The notes below the pieces were generated by a model that had not been told where the DNA came from, did no database searches, and worked only from the letters and a program-made list of their open reading frames with translations. DNA of 64,000 nt. It comes from Candidatus Ruminimicrobiellum bubulum (GTDB lineage Bacteria; Elusimicrobiota; Endomicrobiia; Endomicrobiales; Endomicrobiaceae). The DNA is taken from positions 124,001 through 188,000 of the forward strand of contig JAGCCP010000055.1 in the NCBI GenBank assembly GCA_017651625.1, written 5' to 3'. Below are positions 54,176 through 63,316 of this stretch, piece by piece (position 1 is the first letter of the stretch; each line of letters starts with the position of its first letter). Made by a program: the position numbers and the translations under genes.

Positions 54176-56500
54176 ATGTTTAAATTAAAATCTTTTTTTT
54201 ATGTTTCAGCATTAGTTTTTTTAAGTTACGGTTATGCTTTTGCAACAGATCATTATGAAATAAACGGAAGCAGTACCGTAGTTGGACAAGTTTATTCCAA
54301 TTTCAATCAATCCGGTTACGGCGGAGTGTTTGCAGTTTCGTCTTCGGGGACACTCACAATAAATGAGACAAAATTTGAAAACAATTCAGCTACCGGAATA
54401 GGCGGAGCAGTATTCAACGAAGAAGGTAAAATAGTTATTGGGGATAACGTAAGTTTTATATCAAATACATCCGGTTCTGCCGGTGGTGCTATATATTCCG
54501 ATGCGGCTGATTCTGAACTTACGATTGAAATAGGTAACAATGTTGAGTTCTCTTCTAATACAGCAAAAAATGACGGCGGTGCAATATGTAATTACGGGAC
54601 TTTAAAGATAGGAGATAATGCAAAATTTACATATAACAAAATTGTATCCAATGATGACAATTATTATGGCGGGGCGATAAGTAATAGAAGAGATGCCTTT
54701 GATCATGAGATAAAAGGTAATATTGAGATAGGAGCAAATGTTATATTCGAAGGTAATGTAAGTAATGCTTATGGCGGGGCGATATCAAACGGAAGCGATT
54801 CTACCTTAACAATAAAAGATGGAGCACTATTTAAAAATAATTCGGCAAGGAGCGGCGGAGCAATATATACTAAAGGAACAGTTAATTTGATAGCAAACAC
54901 AAACGATATTCTTTTTGACGGAAATACGGATGATGACGGCTCTTGTGCAATTTGTGCGGACGATGACGGAATCGGGGCAGGGAAAATAAATTTGTTTGCA
55001 AGTAAGGATGCTAAGATAACATTTAATGACAAAATAAGATCTGTTTTTGCGACTTCCGAATTGAATATCAATAAGTCAGGAACATTGTCGGATGCATCAG
55101 GTACGATAATATTAAATGAAGATATGTCCGGTTTTTCCGGTGATGTAAATATTTATGCAGGAACAATCATTATAGGAGAAAACGGAAAATGGTTTTCCGG
55201 TTCAACAACAATAGACAATTTAACAATGAATATTGCAAACAATGTTGTAGAAGAAATGGCTTTTAAAAATTTGCAAATAAACGGAATGATGAATATTTCC
55301 GTAGATGCAGATTTAGAAAATGAAAAAATGGATACAATATCTACTGACGGCTATTATGACGATAATCAAAAAAGAATAAAAGTAAATGCAATAAATATAA
55401 TATCCGATACAGAAAAGGATAAAGTAGACTTGGAGTTCATTAAAACACATGAAATAAAAAACGAAGTAGAAACGATAGGTTCTGCATCTTCGGATCTGTA
55501 TAAGTACAATATTAAGTACGATGAATCTACAGGAAATATAACATTCACAAAAACATCAATAGGAAATCCGTTGGCGCATGCAGCAGATATTTTAGGTTTA
55601 GTAGGCGGCTCTTTCTCGAAGATGGCAACAATAAATCAAGCTTTTGTAGGAATGGATACAAAAGTAAAAAGTATAAAACAAGCAAGAAATAATAAAAATT
55701 TGTATGCATCGACAACAAACCAGGTTTTTGAAAGTGATAACAAAATACAAAGAGGTGCATGGGTAAGACCATATGCCGCAAATGAAACAATGAAATTAGC
55801 GGGGCTTGATAAAGATATAGATACAACAATATACGGAACGATAGCAGGAATAGATTTGCCGGTAGATGAAGATAAGATGATGGCCGTATATTTCGGATAT
55901 AACGGTTCAAATCAAAAACTGGATACTATCAAAGTTAATAATACAGGTTATTGTATCGGAGCAACCGGAATGTTGATAAAAGATAGTTATTATATCGGTG
56001 CAACGATAAATGCGGAATTGGCAAAAGCAACTACGGATACCGATTTCGGAAGTGACAATACGGATATGACAAGCTATGCAGCAGCCGTAAAAGCGGGATA
56101 CAATTTTGAAGTAGGAAGTGATTGGATAATAGAACCTAACTTGATGGTTGCATATATAGGAATAAATACGAAAGAATTTACAAATGCTCAGGGAAACAAA
56201 GTAAGTGCGGAAGATATAAATAATGTGCATATAGAACCCGGAGTGAAAGCAAGTTTGGAATTGAACAACGGTTGGACACCATACGGTTTAATAAGTGCAT
56301 GTTTTAATACCGGAGAAGCTGCAACGGAAGTAAATGGTAAATCAGTAAAAGCATTGACAATTGATCCTTACTATGAATGTGGAATAGGTATAGGAAAGGA
56401 TTTTTCATCAACTCCATGGAGCTTCTATGCAGAAGTAAACGGAAAAGTTGGATCAAGACAGGGTGCCGGACTTAACCTTGGTGTAAAATATGCATTTTAG
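54176..56500 (+). CDS. Pmp-like autotransporter adhesin 2
   Basis: A 774-residue autotransporter homologous to the one at 48085. A signal peptide (1-24, ending near YAFA) precedes seven GG[AV] repeats with FxxN partners (FENN, FISN, FSSN, FTYN, FEGN, FKNN) and a C-terminal barrel ending in GVKYAF. Shared text with copy 1 includes AGIDLPV, NGWxPY and the linker NLYAST(A)NQVFE. The ATG at 54176 has a GGGAG site and replaces a false upstream extension. It splits the ABC transporter between D and F. Confidence 0.9.
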   Translation: MFKLKSFFYVSALVFLSYGYAFATDHYEINGSSTVVGQVYSNFNQSGYGGVFAVSSSGTLTINETKFENNSATGIGGAVFNEEGKIVIGDNVSFISNTSGSAGGAIYSDAADSELTIEIGNNVEFSSNTAKNDGGAICNYGTLKIGDNAKFTYNKIVSNDDNYYGGAISNRRDAFDHEIKGNIEIGANVIFEGNVSNAYGGAISNGSDSTLTIKDGALFKNNSARSGGAIYTKGTVNLIANTNDILFDGNTDDDGSCAICADDDGIGAGKINLFASKDAKITFNDKIRSVFATSELNINKSGTLSDASGTIILNEDMSGFSGDVNIYAGTIIIGENGKWFSGSTTIDNLTMNIANNVVEEMAFKNLQINGMMNISVDADLENEKMDTISTDGYYDDNQKRIKVNAINIISDTEKDKVDLEFIKTHEIKNEVETIGSASSDLYKYNIKYDESTGNITFTKTSIGNPLAHAADILGLVGGSFSKMATINQAFVGMDTKVKSIKQARNNKNLYASTTNQVFESDNKIQRGAWVRPYAANETMKLAGLDKDIDTTIYGTIAGIDLPVDEDKMMAVYFGYNGSNQKLDTIKVNNTGYCIGATGMLIKDSYYIGATINAELAKATTDTDFGSDNTDMTSYAAAVKAGYNFEVGSDWIIEPNLMVAYIGINTKEFTNAQGNKVSAEDINNVHIEPGVKASLELNNGWTPYGLISACFNTGEAATEVNGKSVKALTIDPYYECGIGIGKDFSSTPWSFYAEVNGKVGSRQGAGLNLGVKYAF

Positions 56501-56517
56501 TGCGGTTTAAATATAAA

Positions 56518-57273
56518 ATGTTAAAAGTAGAAAATATAACTAAAATTTACAAGAAAGAATCTTCTTTTTTTAAAAAGGAAGAAGATTTTAAGGCATTGAA
56601 TAATGTGTCTTTTGAATTGGAAGAAAATAAGGTTCTTTCTATTATCGGTGAAAGCGGTTCGGGAAAAACGACCCTTGCTAAAATAATTTGTGCATTGTTG
56701 CCGTTTGATGACGGTAATGTAAGAATAAGCAATAAAGATATTTCAGATTATACAAAGCAAGAACTTTCAAATACAATTCAAATGATATTTCAAAATCCGT
56801 ATGCTTCGTTTAATCCGAAACTTACGATAGGTTATTCTTTGTATGAAGCTGTCGATGAAAATATAAAAAATAAAAAAGAATTTATAAATGAAAAACTTGC
56901 ACTTGTAGATATGAAAGAAGATGATATATTTGATAAATATCCGCACCAATTTTCAGGCGGACAAAGACAAAGAATAGCAATAGCAAGAGCATTATTGAAA
57001 AATCCTAAAATATTAATTGCCGATGAACCTTTTGCTTCTCTTGATGTTATAAATCAGTCTTTAATAATGGATATTTTCTATAAAATAAAAGAAGAACAAA
57101 AAACAAATATTATATTTATTACACACGATATTTCCGCCGCATTTAAAATATCGGATAAAATTTTGATACTGCAAAACGGAAATATGGTAAAATATGGAAA
57201 CATTGCAGATATAAAACAAGATAATAATGAATATATTAAAGAACTTATAAATGCGACATATTTAATGGAGTAA
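56518..57273 (+). CDS. Oligopeptide ABC transporter ATP-binding protein (DppF/OppF-like)
   Basis: A 251-residue ABC ATPase: Walker A GESGSGKTT, Q-loop MIFQNPYASFNP (typical of OppF), signature FSGGQRQR and Walker B LIADEPFASLD. It is the second ATPase of the transporter. A GTG at 56500 overlaps the autotransporter stop (TAGTG) and would add six residues; the conserved MLKVENITK start favours 56518. Neither has a clear ribosome-binding site. Confidence 0.88.
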   Translation: MLKVENITKIYKKESSFFKKEEDFKALNNVSFELEENKVLSIIGESGSGKTTLAKIICALLPFDDGNVRISNKDISDYTKQELSNTIQMIFQNPYASFNPKLTIGYSLYEAVDENIKNKKEFINEKLALVDMKEDDIFDKYPHQFSGGQRQRIAIARALLKNPKILIADEPFASLDVINQSLIMDIFYKIKEEQKTNIIFITHDISAAFKISDKILILQNGNMVKYGNIADIKQDNNEYIKELINATYLME

Positions 57274-57279
57274 ATTAAA

Positions 57280-58734
57280 GTGCTTAAAGAAATAAATGAA
57301 GTTATAAAACTTGCACAGGAAACTAAAACCGACGTTTATGTTGTCGGCGGGTATTTAAGAGATTTTTTGTTAAAGAAAAAGTCTTTGGATATAGATTTGG
57401 CTGTATCCGATAAAGTTGAAAGTTTTGCAAAAAAGTTAGCAAAAAAAATAAACGGTAAATGTTTTAAGTTACACGATGATTTGCAAACTTACAGAGTTGC
57501 CGTATTTGATAATCCCGAATTGGAATATATAGATATTTCACTTATGCAGGGGAAAAATATCAAAGATGATTTATCGAGAAGAGATTTTACAATAAATGCA
57601 TTAGCTTTAAAAATAGAAGATTTCGATAATATCAAAAAAAATATAATAGATTATTTTAACGGATTAAAAGATTTAAAAAAGAAAGAAATAAATGCAGTTT
57701 CAAAAAATGTTTTTAATGATGATCCGTTAAGAATGTTAAGAGCATTCAGGTTTGCAAGCGAATACAAATTTAAAATTTCAAAGGGAACATTATCTTTAAT
57801 AAAAAAATGTTCTTTGAAAATAACAACCGTTGCAGGCGAAAGAATAAAAAATGAGTTGTTTAGAATATTGAATGACAAAAAATCTTCTCAATATATTGCC
57901 GCAATTGACGAGTGCGGACTTTTTGAAAAAATGTTTCCGGTAGTAACGAAAATGAAAAAATCCGCAAAGAATTTTTATTATCATCCGAAAGGACTTTTTC
58001 AACATTGTTTTCAAACTTATGAAGCATTAGAAAATATTTTAGTTAAGTTGGATAAATATTTCCCGAATTCAAAAGATATTTTGGAAAAACATTTAAGTGA
58101 ACCCTTTTCCGAAAATGTAAATAAGAAAAATTTGTTAAAGTTTATTGCTATTTTTCATGATTGCGCAAAACCGGAATGTGCTAAAAGAATGGACAATAAA
58201 ATGAGGTTTTTGGGACATGAAGCTTTAGGTGCCAAAAAAACAGCACAAATAATGAAAGAACTCAGAATGAGCAATAAAGAAATAGATTTTGCAAAAGCAA
58301 TAATATCCGAGCATATGAGACCTTCGAATTTGGCAAAATCAGAAGTTATAACAACAAGAGCGCAGATGAGATTATTCAGAGATATAAAAGAAAATACTCC
58401 GGATCTTTTAATAATGGCAATGTCGGATTGGCATTCATATAAAACATTAAAGAAAAAAATATATCCGAAAAAAGTATTACAGCAACAAGAAAAATCCGTT
58501 GCAAAACTAATATTTAGTTATTTTGATTTTATTAACAATAAACCTAAAGATAAAATTGTGGACGGTAATGTTTTGATGAAAGAGTTTCATCTTAAGCCGG
58601 GCAAAATTATAGGTGAGTTGTTAAAGTATATAAATAATGCTTATGAAGAAGGCAGAATAAAAGATAAAAAACAAGCATTAAAGTATGCTAAGTCTCAATT
58701 GACAGTACTGAAGAAAAAACATAAAATCATATAG
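57280..58734 (+). CDS. cca: CCA tRNA nucleotidyltransferase with HD domain
   Basis: A 484-residue class II nucleotidyltransferase. The N-terminal domain has VVGGYLRDFLL, the catalytic DIDLAV, RRDFTINALAL and DPLRMLRAFRFASEY; an HD phosphohydrolase domain follows (FHDCAKPECA). It adds or repairs the 3' CCA of tRNA; the tRNA-Gly gene just downstream lacks an encoded CCA, which makes this activity needed. A poly(A) polymerase is the alternative. GTG start. Confidence 0.85.
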   Translation: MLKEINEVIKLAQETKTDVYVVGGYLRDFLLKKKSLDIDLAVSDKVESFAKKLAKKINGKCFKLHDDLQTYRVAVFDNPELEYIDISLMQGKNIKDDLSRRDFTINALALKIEDFDNIKKNIIDYFNGLKDLKKKEINAVSKNVFNDDPLRMLRAFRFASEYKFKISKGTLSLIKKCSLKITTVAGERIKNELFRILNDKKSSQYIAAIDECGLFEKMFPVVTKMKKSAKNFYYHPKGLFQHCFQTYEALENILVKLDKYFPNSKDILEKHLSEPFSENVNKKNLLKFIAIFHDCAKPECAKRMDNKMRFLGHEALGAKKTAQIMKELRMSNKEIDFAKAIISEHMRPSNLAKSEVITTRAQMRLFRDIKENTPDLLIMAMSDWHSYKTLKKKIYPKKVLQQQEKSVAKLIFSYFDFINNKPKDKIVDGNVLMKEFHLKPGKIIGELLKYINNAYEEGRIKDKKQALKYAKSQLTVLKKKHKII

Positions 58735-58899
58735 TAAATATAGTTTGTGGTTTATAGTTGATAGTTTAATATATTTTTTTGTTTTGTAGAAAATCTAATA
58801 ATTAATCAAAAATTCACATTGTGAATTTTTACAATAAGCCGTAAGCTATAAGCTATAAACTGTAAACTAAAATTTTGTTTCACAAAATTTTAATATAAA
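58735..58899. repeat. Mosaic tract between cca and tRNA-Gly
   Basis: TATAGTTTGTGGTTTATAG words, then two perfect 3-nt-loop palindromes at 58808-58830 (stem AAAAATTCAC, loop ATT) and 58869-58891 (stem AAAATTTTGT, loop TTC), with AAGCTATAAGC words between them. The second may end the upstream transcript. Confidence 0.75.
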
Positions 58900-58970
58900 G
58901 CGGGCATAGTCTAGTGGTAAAACCCGAGCTTCCCAAGCTCGTGATGCGGGTTCGATTCCCGTTGCCCGCT
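58900..58970 (+). tRNA. tRNA-Gly (CCC)
   Basis: A 71-nt cloverleaf: acceptor GCGGGCA/TGCCCGC, D-arm with CTAGTGGTAAAAC, anticodon stem CGAGC/GCTCG with loop TTCCCAA (anticodon CCC), and T-arm GCGGGTTCGATTCCCGT. The discriminator base is T. CCA is not encoded. A T-run follows directly and may serve as terminator. Confidence 0.97.
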
Positions 58971-59048
58971 TTTTTTTATGTCAAATTTTATAAATTTCTA
59001 AAGAAATCGCGACATACTGTTGTCGTTATAAGGTTGTAAAATATAATC

Positions 59049-59396
59049 ATGAAAATATTAATTGCAGGCAGCAGGACTATCACCGATACAAATATTTTAT
59101 TGAAAGTAATAAATCTTTCCGGATATAAAATAACATCTCAAGATGAAATCGTTTCCGGCGGAGCAAGAGGTGTTGATACATTGGCTGAAATTTATGCGAA
59201 GAAGAACAATGTTCCTATAACGATATTTAAACCGGATTGGAATAAATACGGTAAATCGGCAGGTGTCATAAGAAATTATGAAATGGCAAAATATTGCGAT
59301 ATCGGTATTGTTATACATAACGGTAGTAACGGCAGTATGAATATGATAAAAAATTTAATTAAGTTTAAAAGAGATTTTTTTGAATATAAAATATAA
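59049..59396 (+). CDS. YspA-type SLOG-fold protein (DUF2493)
   Basis: A 115-residue Rossmann-like protein: IAGSRTITD at the N-terminus, VSGGARGVDTLAE (nucleotide-binding), FKPDWNKYGKSAGVIRN and a final GIVIHNGSNGS. SLOG proteins bind or cut nucleotide-like ligands and occur in both housekeeping and conflict systems. It is far from the CBASS genes, so a link is not suggested. A TATAAT/TAAAAT cluster lies directly before the ATG with no ribosome-binding site, so it may be leaderless. Confidence 0.88.
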   Translation: MKILIAGSRTITDTNILLKVINLSGYKITSQDEIVSGGARGVDTLAEIYAKKNNVPITIFKPDWNKYGKSAGVIRNYEMAKYCDIGIVIHNGSNGSMNMIKNLIKFKRDFFEYKI

Positions 59397-59436
59397 AAAT
59401 TTTATAATATAAAAAGATATTTACAAGGAGTAAAAA

Positions 59437-60684
59437 ATGTTAATAGCATTGATTATTTTAGTTTCGTTAAACCTGATTTTAATGTTAATATTTTTCTTGA
59501 AAAATAAAAATTCCGGTCAAGATATTATAAATAAAAAATTTGACGATTACGAAAAAAAATTGGATTCTTATGAAAAAGGTTTTAAAGATGAATTTGAAAG
59601 AAGCAGAAGAGAATCTTCCGAAAGTGAAAGAGCTGCAAGAAAAGAAAATCAAGACACTTTAATGAATTTTCAAAATTCAATAAATGCAAAATTCGACACT
59701 CTTTCGAAAAATACACAAGAATCTTTAGACAAACAAAAAGAAACCGTTCAAACAAGTTTGAAAAATATTCAAGACAGCAATGAGAAGAAATTGGAACAGA
59801 TGCGACTTACCGTTGACGAAAAATTGCAGTCTACATTGGAAAAAAGATTAAACTCTTCTTTTGAGCTTGTAAGTAAACAATTGGAATCAGTTCAAAAAGG
59901 GTTAGGTGAAATGCAGTCTATTGCAAACGATGTAGGTGGACTAAAAAGAGCGTTAACTTCCGTAAAGGTTGCAGGAACTATGGGGGAAGTTCAGTTGGAA
60001 GCATTATTATCTCAAATTTTAACTTCTTCTCAATATGAAAAAAATGCTCATCCCAATCCGTCAAATCCTACCGGAGTAGTGGAATTTGCCGTAAAGCTTC
60101 CGTCTAAAGAAAATGAAGAAGAATTTATTTATTTGCCGATAGATTCAAAATTTCCTACAACGGCATACGAAAAATTATTACAGGATTATGAGCTGGCAGA
60201 TAAAAATGCCATTGAGTCTGATAAGAAAAAGTTAGTAACAGATATTAAAAATTTTGCCAAAGATATAAAAGATAAATATATTTCCGTTCCTTACACAACA
60301 GATTTTGCGGTAATGTTTTTACCTTTTGAAGGGCTTTATTTGGAAATATTAAGAATTCCCGGGCTTATACAACAAATCCAGAACGACTTTTCAATAACGA
60401 TTTCGGGACCTACAACATTGGGAGCATTCTTGAACAGTTTACAAATGGGTTTCAGAACACTTGCCATACAGGAACAAACGGATAATGTTTGGAATATTTT
60501 AAGAGCGGTAAGAACGGAATTTGTAAAGTTCGGTGACGTTTTGGATGCAACCAAGAAAAAGTTGGAAAGTGCAAGCAAAGAAATAGATAATGCCGGTGTC
60601 AGAACAAGAGCGATAGAAAGAAAGTTGAGAGATGTGGAAACTTTGCCTGAAACTCAAGCGGAAAAGCTTTTAGATAATATTTAA
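59437..60684 (+). CDS. rmuC: DNA recombination protein RmuC
   Basis: A 415-residue protein: an N-terminal membrane helix (1-20), a coiled coil (about 28-150) and the RmuC nuclease-like domain (about 165-370) with GTMGEVQLEALL, LPIDSKFPTTAYEKLL, YTTDFAVMFLPFEGLY and GPTTLGAFLNSLQMGFRTL. RmuC limits inversions at short inverted repeats in E. coli, which is interesting in a genome this rich in short palindromes. An AAGGAG site is present. Confidence 0.94.
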   Translation: MLIALIILVSLNLILMLIFFLKNKNSGQDIINKKFDDYEKKLDSYEKGFKDEFERSRRESSESERAARKENQDTLMNFQNSINAKFDTLSKNTQESLDKQKETVQTSLKNIQDSNEKKLEQMRLTVDEKLQSTLEKRLNSSFELVSKQLESVQKGLGEMQSIANDVGGLKRALTSVKVAGTMGEVQLEALLSQILTSSQYEKNAHPNPSNPTGVVEFAVKLPSKENEEEFIYLPIDSKFPTTAYEKLLQDYELADKNAIESDKKKLVTDIKNFAKDIKDKYISVPYTTDFAVMFLPFEGLYLEILRIPGLIQQIQNDFSITISGPTTLGAFLNSLQMGFRTLAIQEQTDNVWNILRAVRTEFVKFGDVLDATKKKLESASKEIDNAGVRTRAIERKLRDVETLPETQAEKLLDNI

Positions 60685-60702
60685 TATTACAACATTATAT
60701 TA

Positions 60703-60792
60703 TTGAAAAAAAAGTTTCTTTTTCTTATAATATATTGATTGTTATTATTGTGTTTTTTTAGAATTGTAGCAATCGTTGCTGCAATTCTTTTA
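60703..60792 (+). promoter_or_regulatory. ndk promoter and leader hairpin
   Basis: -35 TTGAAA (60703-60708), 17-bp spacer, -10 TATAAT (60726-60731). The leader has a 13-bp hairpin at 60760-60788 (arms AGAATTGTAGCAA and TTGCTGCAATTCT with one G-U pair, loop TCG) followed by TTTATTTTAT. It looks like an attenuator or a roadblock terminator 30 nt before the ribosome-binding site. Confidence 0.55.
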
Positions 60793-60819
60793 TTTTATAT
60801 CTATTTTTGGAGATTAAAA

Positions 60820-61332
60820 ATGGCAATGGAATACGCTTTGATTTTAATAAAACCCGACGGAGTAAAGAAATCTTTAACGGGAAATGTTTTATCGAAACTT
60901 TCTCAAACGGGTTTTCATATTATCGGTTCTAAAGTTGTAAAAGTTTCAAGAGAGTTGGCCAGCCAACATTATCAACATCTTAAAGATAAACCTTTCTTTG
61001 AAGATGTTTTGGATTTTATTCAGGGAAAAACGTTTGGCGGAGCACCTTACGACAGAGTATTTGCATTTGTTTATAAAGGGGAAGATGCAATATCTAAATT
61101 AAGAGCAATTGTTGGTGCAACAAATCCTGAAAATGCAGATCCCACAACGATAAGAGGTTCTTACGGGAGAATAGCGAAGAACGGAACTATGGAAAATGTG
61201 GTTCATTGTTCTTCCGACACCACAGATGCAAAAAGAGAAATACAACTTTGGTTTAGTCCGAGTGAGTTAACAGAAGAAGTTTATCCGACAAAGAAAGAAA
61301 CCGTAACCGAAGAAAAAGAAGTTTGGGCATAA
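60820..61332 (+). CDS. ndk: Nucleoside diphosphate kinase
   Basis: A 170-residue NDK that balances nucleoside triphosphates through a phospho-His intermediate. ALILIKPDGVKKSLTG, APYDRVFAFV, GATNPENADPTTIRGSYG and the catalytic His in NVVHCSSD are present (the usual text is HGSDS, so Gly is replaced by Cys). It is about 25 residues longer than typical, with an acidic C-terminal tail. The frame is open from 60739 through the leader, but 60820 has a GGAG site. Confidence 0.93.
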   Translation: MAMEYALILIKPDGVKKSLTGNVLSKLSQTGFHIIGSKVVKVSRELASQHYQHLKDKPFFEDVLDFIQGKTFGGAPYDRVFAFVYKGEDAISKLRAIVGATNPENADPTTIRGSYGRIAKNGTMENVVHCSSDTTDAKREIQLWFSPSELTEEVYPTKKETVTEEKEVWA

Positions 61333-61546
61333 TGACAGAAGAATAGAGGTTTGGAGGAATGGAAGAATAGAAGAAAAAAGGAATATTAAATATTAACAAA
61401 ATTTGCAAAGCAAATTTTACAATTTAGCTTCCAATCTTCTAATCTTCAAATCTTCCAATCTTCATTTAGAGTACATAAGTTTTGAAATTACAAAGTTGCA
61501 GACCAAAACATTAAGGTCGCATAGAGATAACTAGGAGAAAAGAGAA
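61333..61546. repeat. Mosaic tract upstream of pckG
   Basis: GGAATGGAAGAATAGAAG words, a perfect 3-nt-loop palindrome at 61398-61418 (stem AAAATTTGC, loop AAA), the reverse word CCAATCTTCTAATCTTC, and at about 61503-61519 a fragment CCAAAACATTAAGGTC resembling one end of the 113-bp element. A CTAGGAGAAAAG ribosome-binding region precedes pckG. Confidence 0.7.
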
Positions 61547-63310
61547 ATGAAAACACCTTTACAGAATTGGGTTGACGAACAGATTGCATTAATGCAACCG
61601 GACAAAGTATATTGGTTGGACGGTTCCGAAGAAGAAGGTAAAAGATTAGCAGATATCGGAGAAAAAGAACAGATTGACGGTCATCCTGTTTTAGAAAAAT
61701 TAAATCAAAAAGAATTTTACGGTGCGTATTGGCACAGATCTAATCCTAACGACGTTGCAAGAACAGAACAATTAACATTTATTTGTTTGCCGAACAAAGA
61801 AGATGCAGGTCCGAACAACAATTGGATGGATCCTACGGAAGCAAAAACAAAATTAAATTCTCTTTTTAAAGGTTGTATGAAAGGAAGAACAATGTATGTA
61901 ATTCCTTTCCTTATGGGTAACCCAAAATCTCCTTATTCAAAATGTTGTGTTGAAGTTACGGATTCCGTTTACGTTGCAATAAGTATGAGAATTATGACAA
62001 GAACCGGAAAAGTAGCAATAGATAAAATCGGTAACTCAACAGACTTCTTTAAAGGTATGCACTCTATCGGTGATGTTAATCCCGAAAGAAGATATATTAT
62101 GCATTTCCCTCAAGAAAATTTAGTTATGAGTTTCGGTTCCGGTTACGGCGGAAATGCTTTGCTTGGTAAAAAATGTTGTTCTTTAAGAATCGGTTCTTAT
62201 TTAGGTTATAAGGAAGGTTGGCTTGCGGAACACATGATAATAATCGGGGTAGAAGATCCTAAAGGTAAAAAAACTTATTTCTTAGGTTCATTCCCTTCGG
62301 CATGCGGAAAAACAAATTTGGCATTGTTAAACCCTGTTTTGAAAGGTTATAAAGTTTGGACATTGGGTGATGATATTGCTTGGATTAATGTAGGTCCGGA
62401 CGGAAGACTTTATGCTATGAACCCTGAAATGGGATTCTTCGGTGTAGCACCGGGAACAGGTAAGAACACGAATCCTATAATGGTAGAAACATTGAAGAAT
62501 AACAAATTCTTCCCTACATTGTATACGAACACTGCAGTTAATGCAGACGACAATACACCATGGTGGGAAGGCTTTTCCGAAACTCCTGAAAATTTAATTG
62601 ATTGGCACGGAAAAAAATACGATAAGAATTCAGGAGAAGTTGCTGCACACAAGAATTCAAGATTTACAGTTTCAACATATAATTGTCCGACACTTGCAAA
62701 GGAATTTGATGATCCTCAAGGAGTACCTATTTCAGGTATTATCTTCGGCGGAAGAAGAAAATCTACAATTCCTTTGGTATATGAAAGTACAAGTTGGGAA
62801 AACGGTGTGTTTGATGCATCTATTATAGGTTCTGAAACTACCGCTGCAGCAGCAGGTAAACTCGGAACCGTTAGAAGAGATCCTATGTCCATGTTACCGT
62901 TCTGCGGTTACAATATGGGTGACTATTTCGGTCATTGGTTAAGTTTTGCAAAAAGAGCAAAAGTATTGCCTAAAATATTTATGGTTAACTGGTTCAGGAA
63001 AGATGAAAACGGTAACTATATGTGGCCCGGATTCAGAGATAATTCCAGAGTATTGAAATGGATGATCGATAGAATCGAAGGTAAAGTTGATGCTCAGGAA
63101 AAAGAAATCGGATTGTTCCCTAAAGTAGAAGATATGGATTTGTCCGGTCTTGATATATCTAAAGAAACTTTAGAAAAATTGTTTAAAGTTTCTAAAGAAG
63201 AATGGCAAAAAGAAATTCCTTTAATAGAGGAATTTTATGCTAAGTTCGGTGACAGATTGCCGAAAGCTTTGAGAAAACAACTTGATGATTTAAAGAAAAA
63301 ATTTGCTTAA
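61547..63310 (+). CDS. pckG: Phosphoenolpyruvate carboxykinase (GTP)
   Basis: A 587-residue GTP-type PEPCK that interconverts oxaloacetate and PEP. The P-loop is FPSACGKTNLA, preceded by GGNALLGKKC; GDDIAWI binds metal; the GTP-type signature is also seen in FGGRRKSTIPLVYES. Length is typical of the GTP class rather than the ATP class (about 530). In anaerobes it often works in the PEP-carboxylating direction to make succinate. The 113-bp element follows the stop within 10 bp. Confidence 0.97.
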   Translation: MKTPLQNWVDEQIALMQPDKVYWLDGSEEEGKRLADIGEKEQIDGHPVLEKLNQKEFYGAYWHRSNPNDVARTEQLTFICLPNKEDAGPNNNWMDPTEAKTKLNSLFKGCMKGRTMYVIPFLMGNPKSPYSKCCVEVTDSVYVAISMRIMTRTGKVAIDKIGNSTDFFKGMHSIGDVNPERRYIMHFPQENLVMSFGSGYGGNALLGKKCCSLRIGSYLGYKEGWLAEHMIIIGVEDPKGKKTYFLGSFPSACGKTNLALLNPVLKGYKVWTLGDDIAWINVGPDGRLYAMNPEMGFFGVAPGTGKNTNPIMVETLKNNKFFPTLYTNTAVNADDNTPWWEGFSETPENLIDWHGKKYDKNSGEVAAHKNSRFTVSTYNCPTLAKEFDDPQGVPISGIIFGGRRKSTIPLVYESTSWENGVFDASIIGSETTAAAAGKLGTVRRDPMSMLPFCGYNMGDYFGHWLSFAKRAKVLPKIFMVNWFRKDENGNYMWPGFRDNSRVLKWMIDRIEGKVDAQEKEIGLFPKVEDMDLSGLDISKETLEKLFKVSKEEWQKEIPLIEEFYAKFGDRLPKALRKQLDDLKKKFA

Positions 63311-63316
63311 TATAGC

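Noticed and set aside
59049-59396. SLOG-fold protein as part of the CBASS system
   Set aside because: It lies 27 kb away among housekeeping genes and matches the common YspA family.
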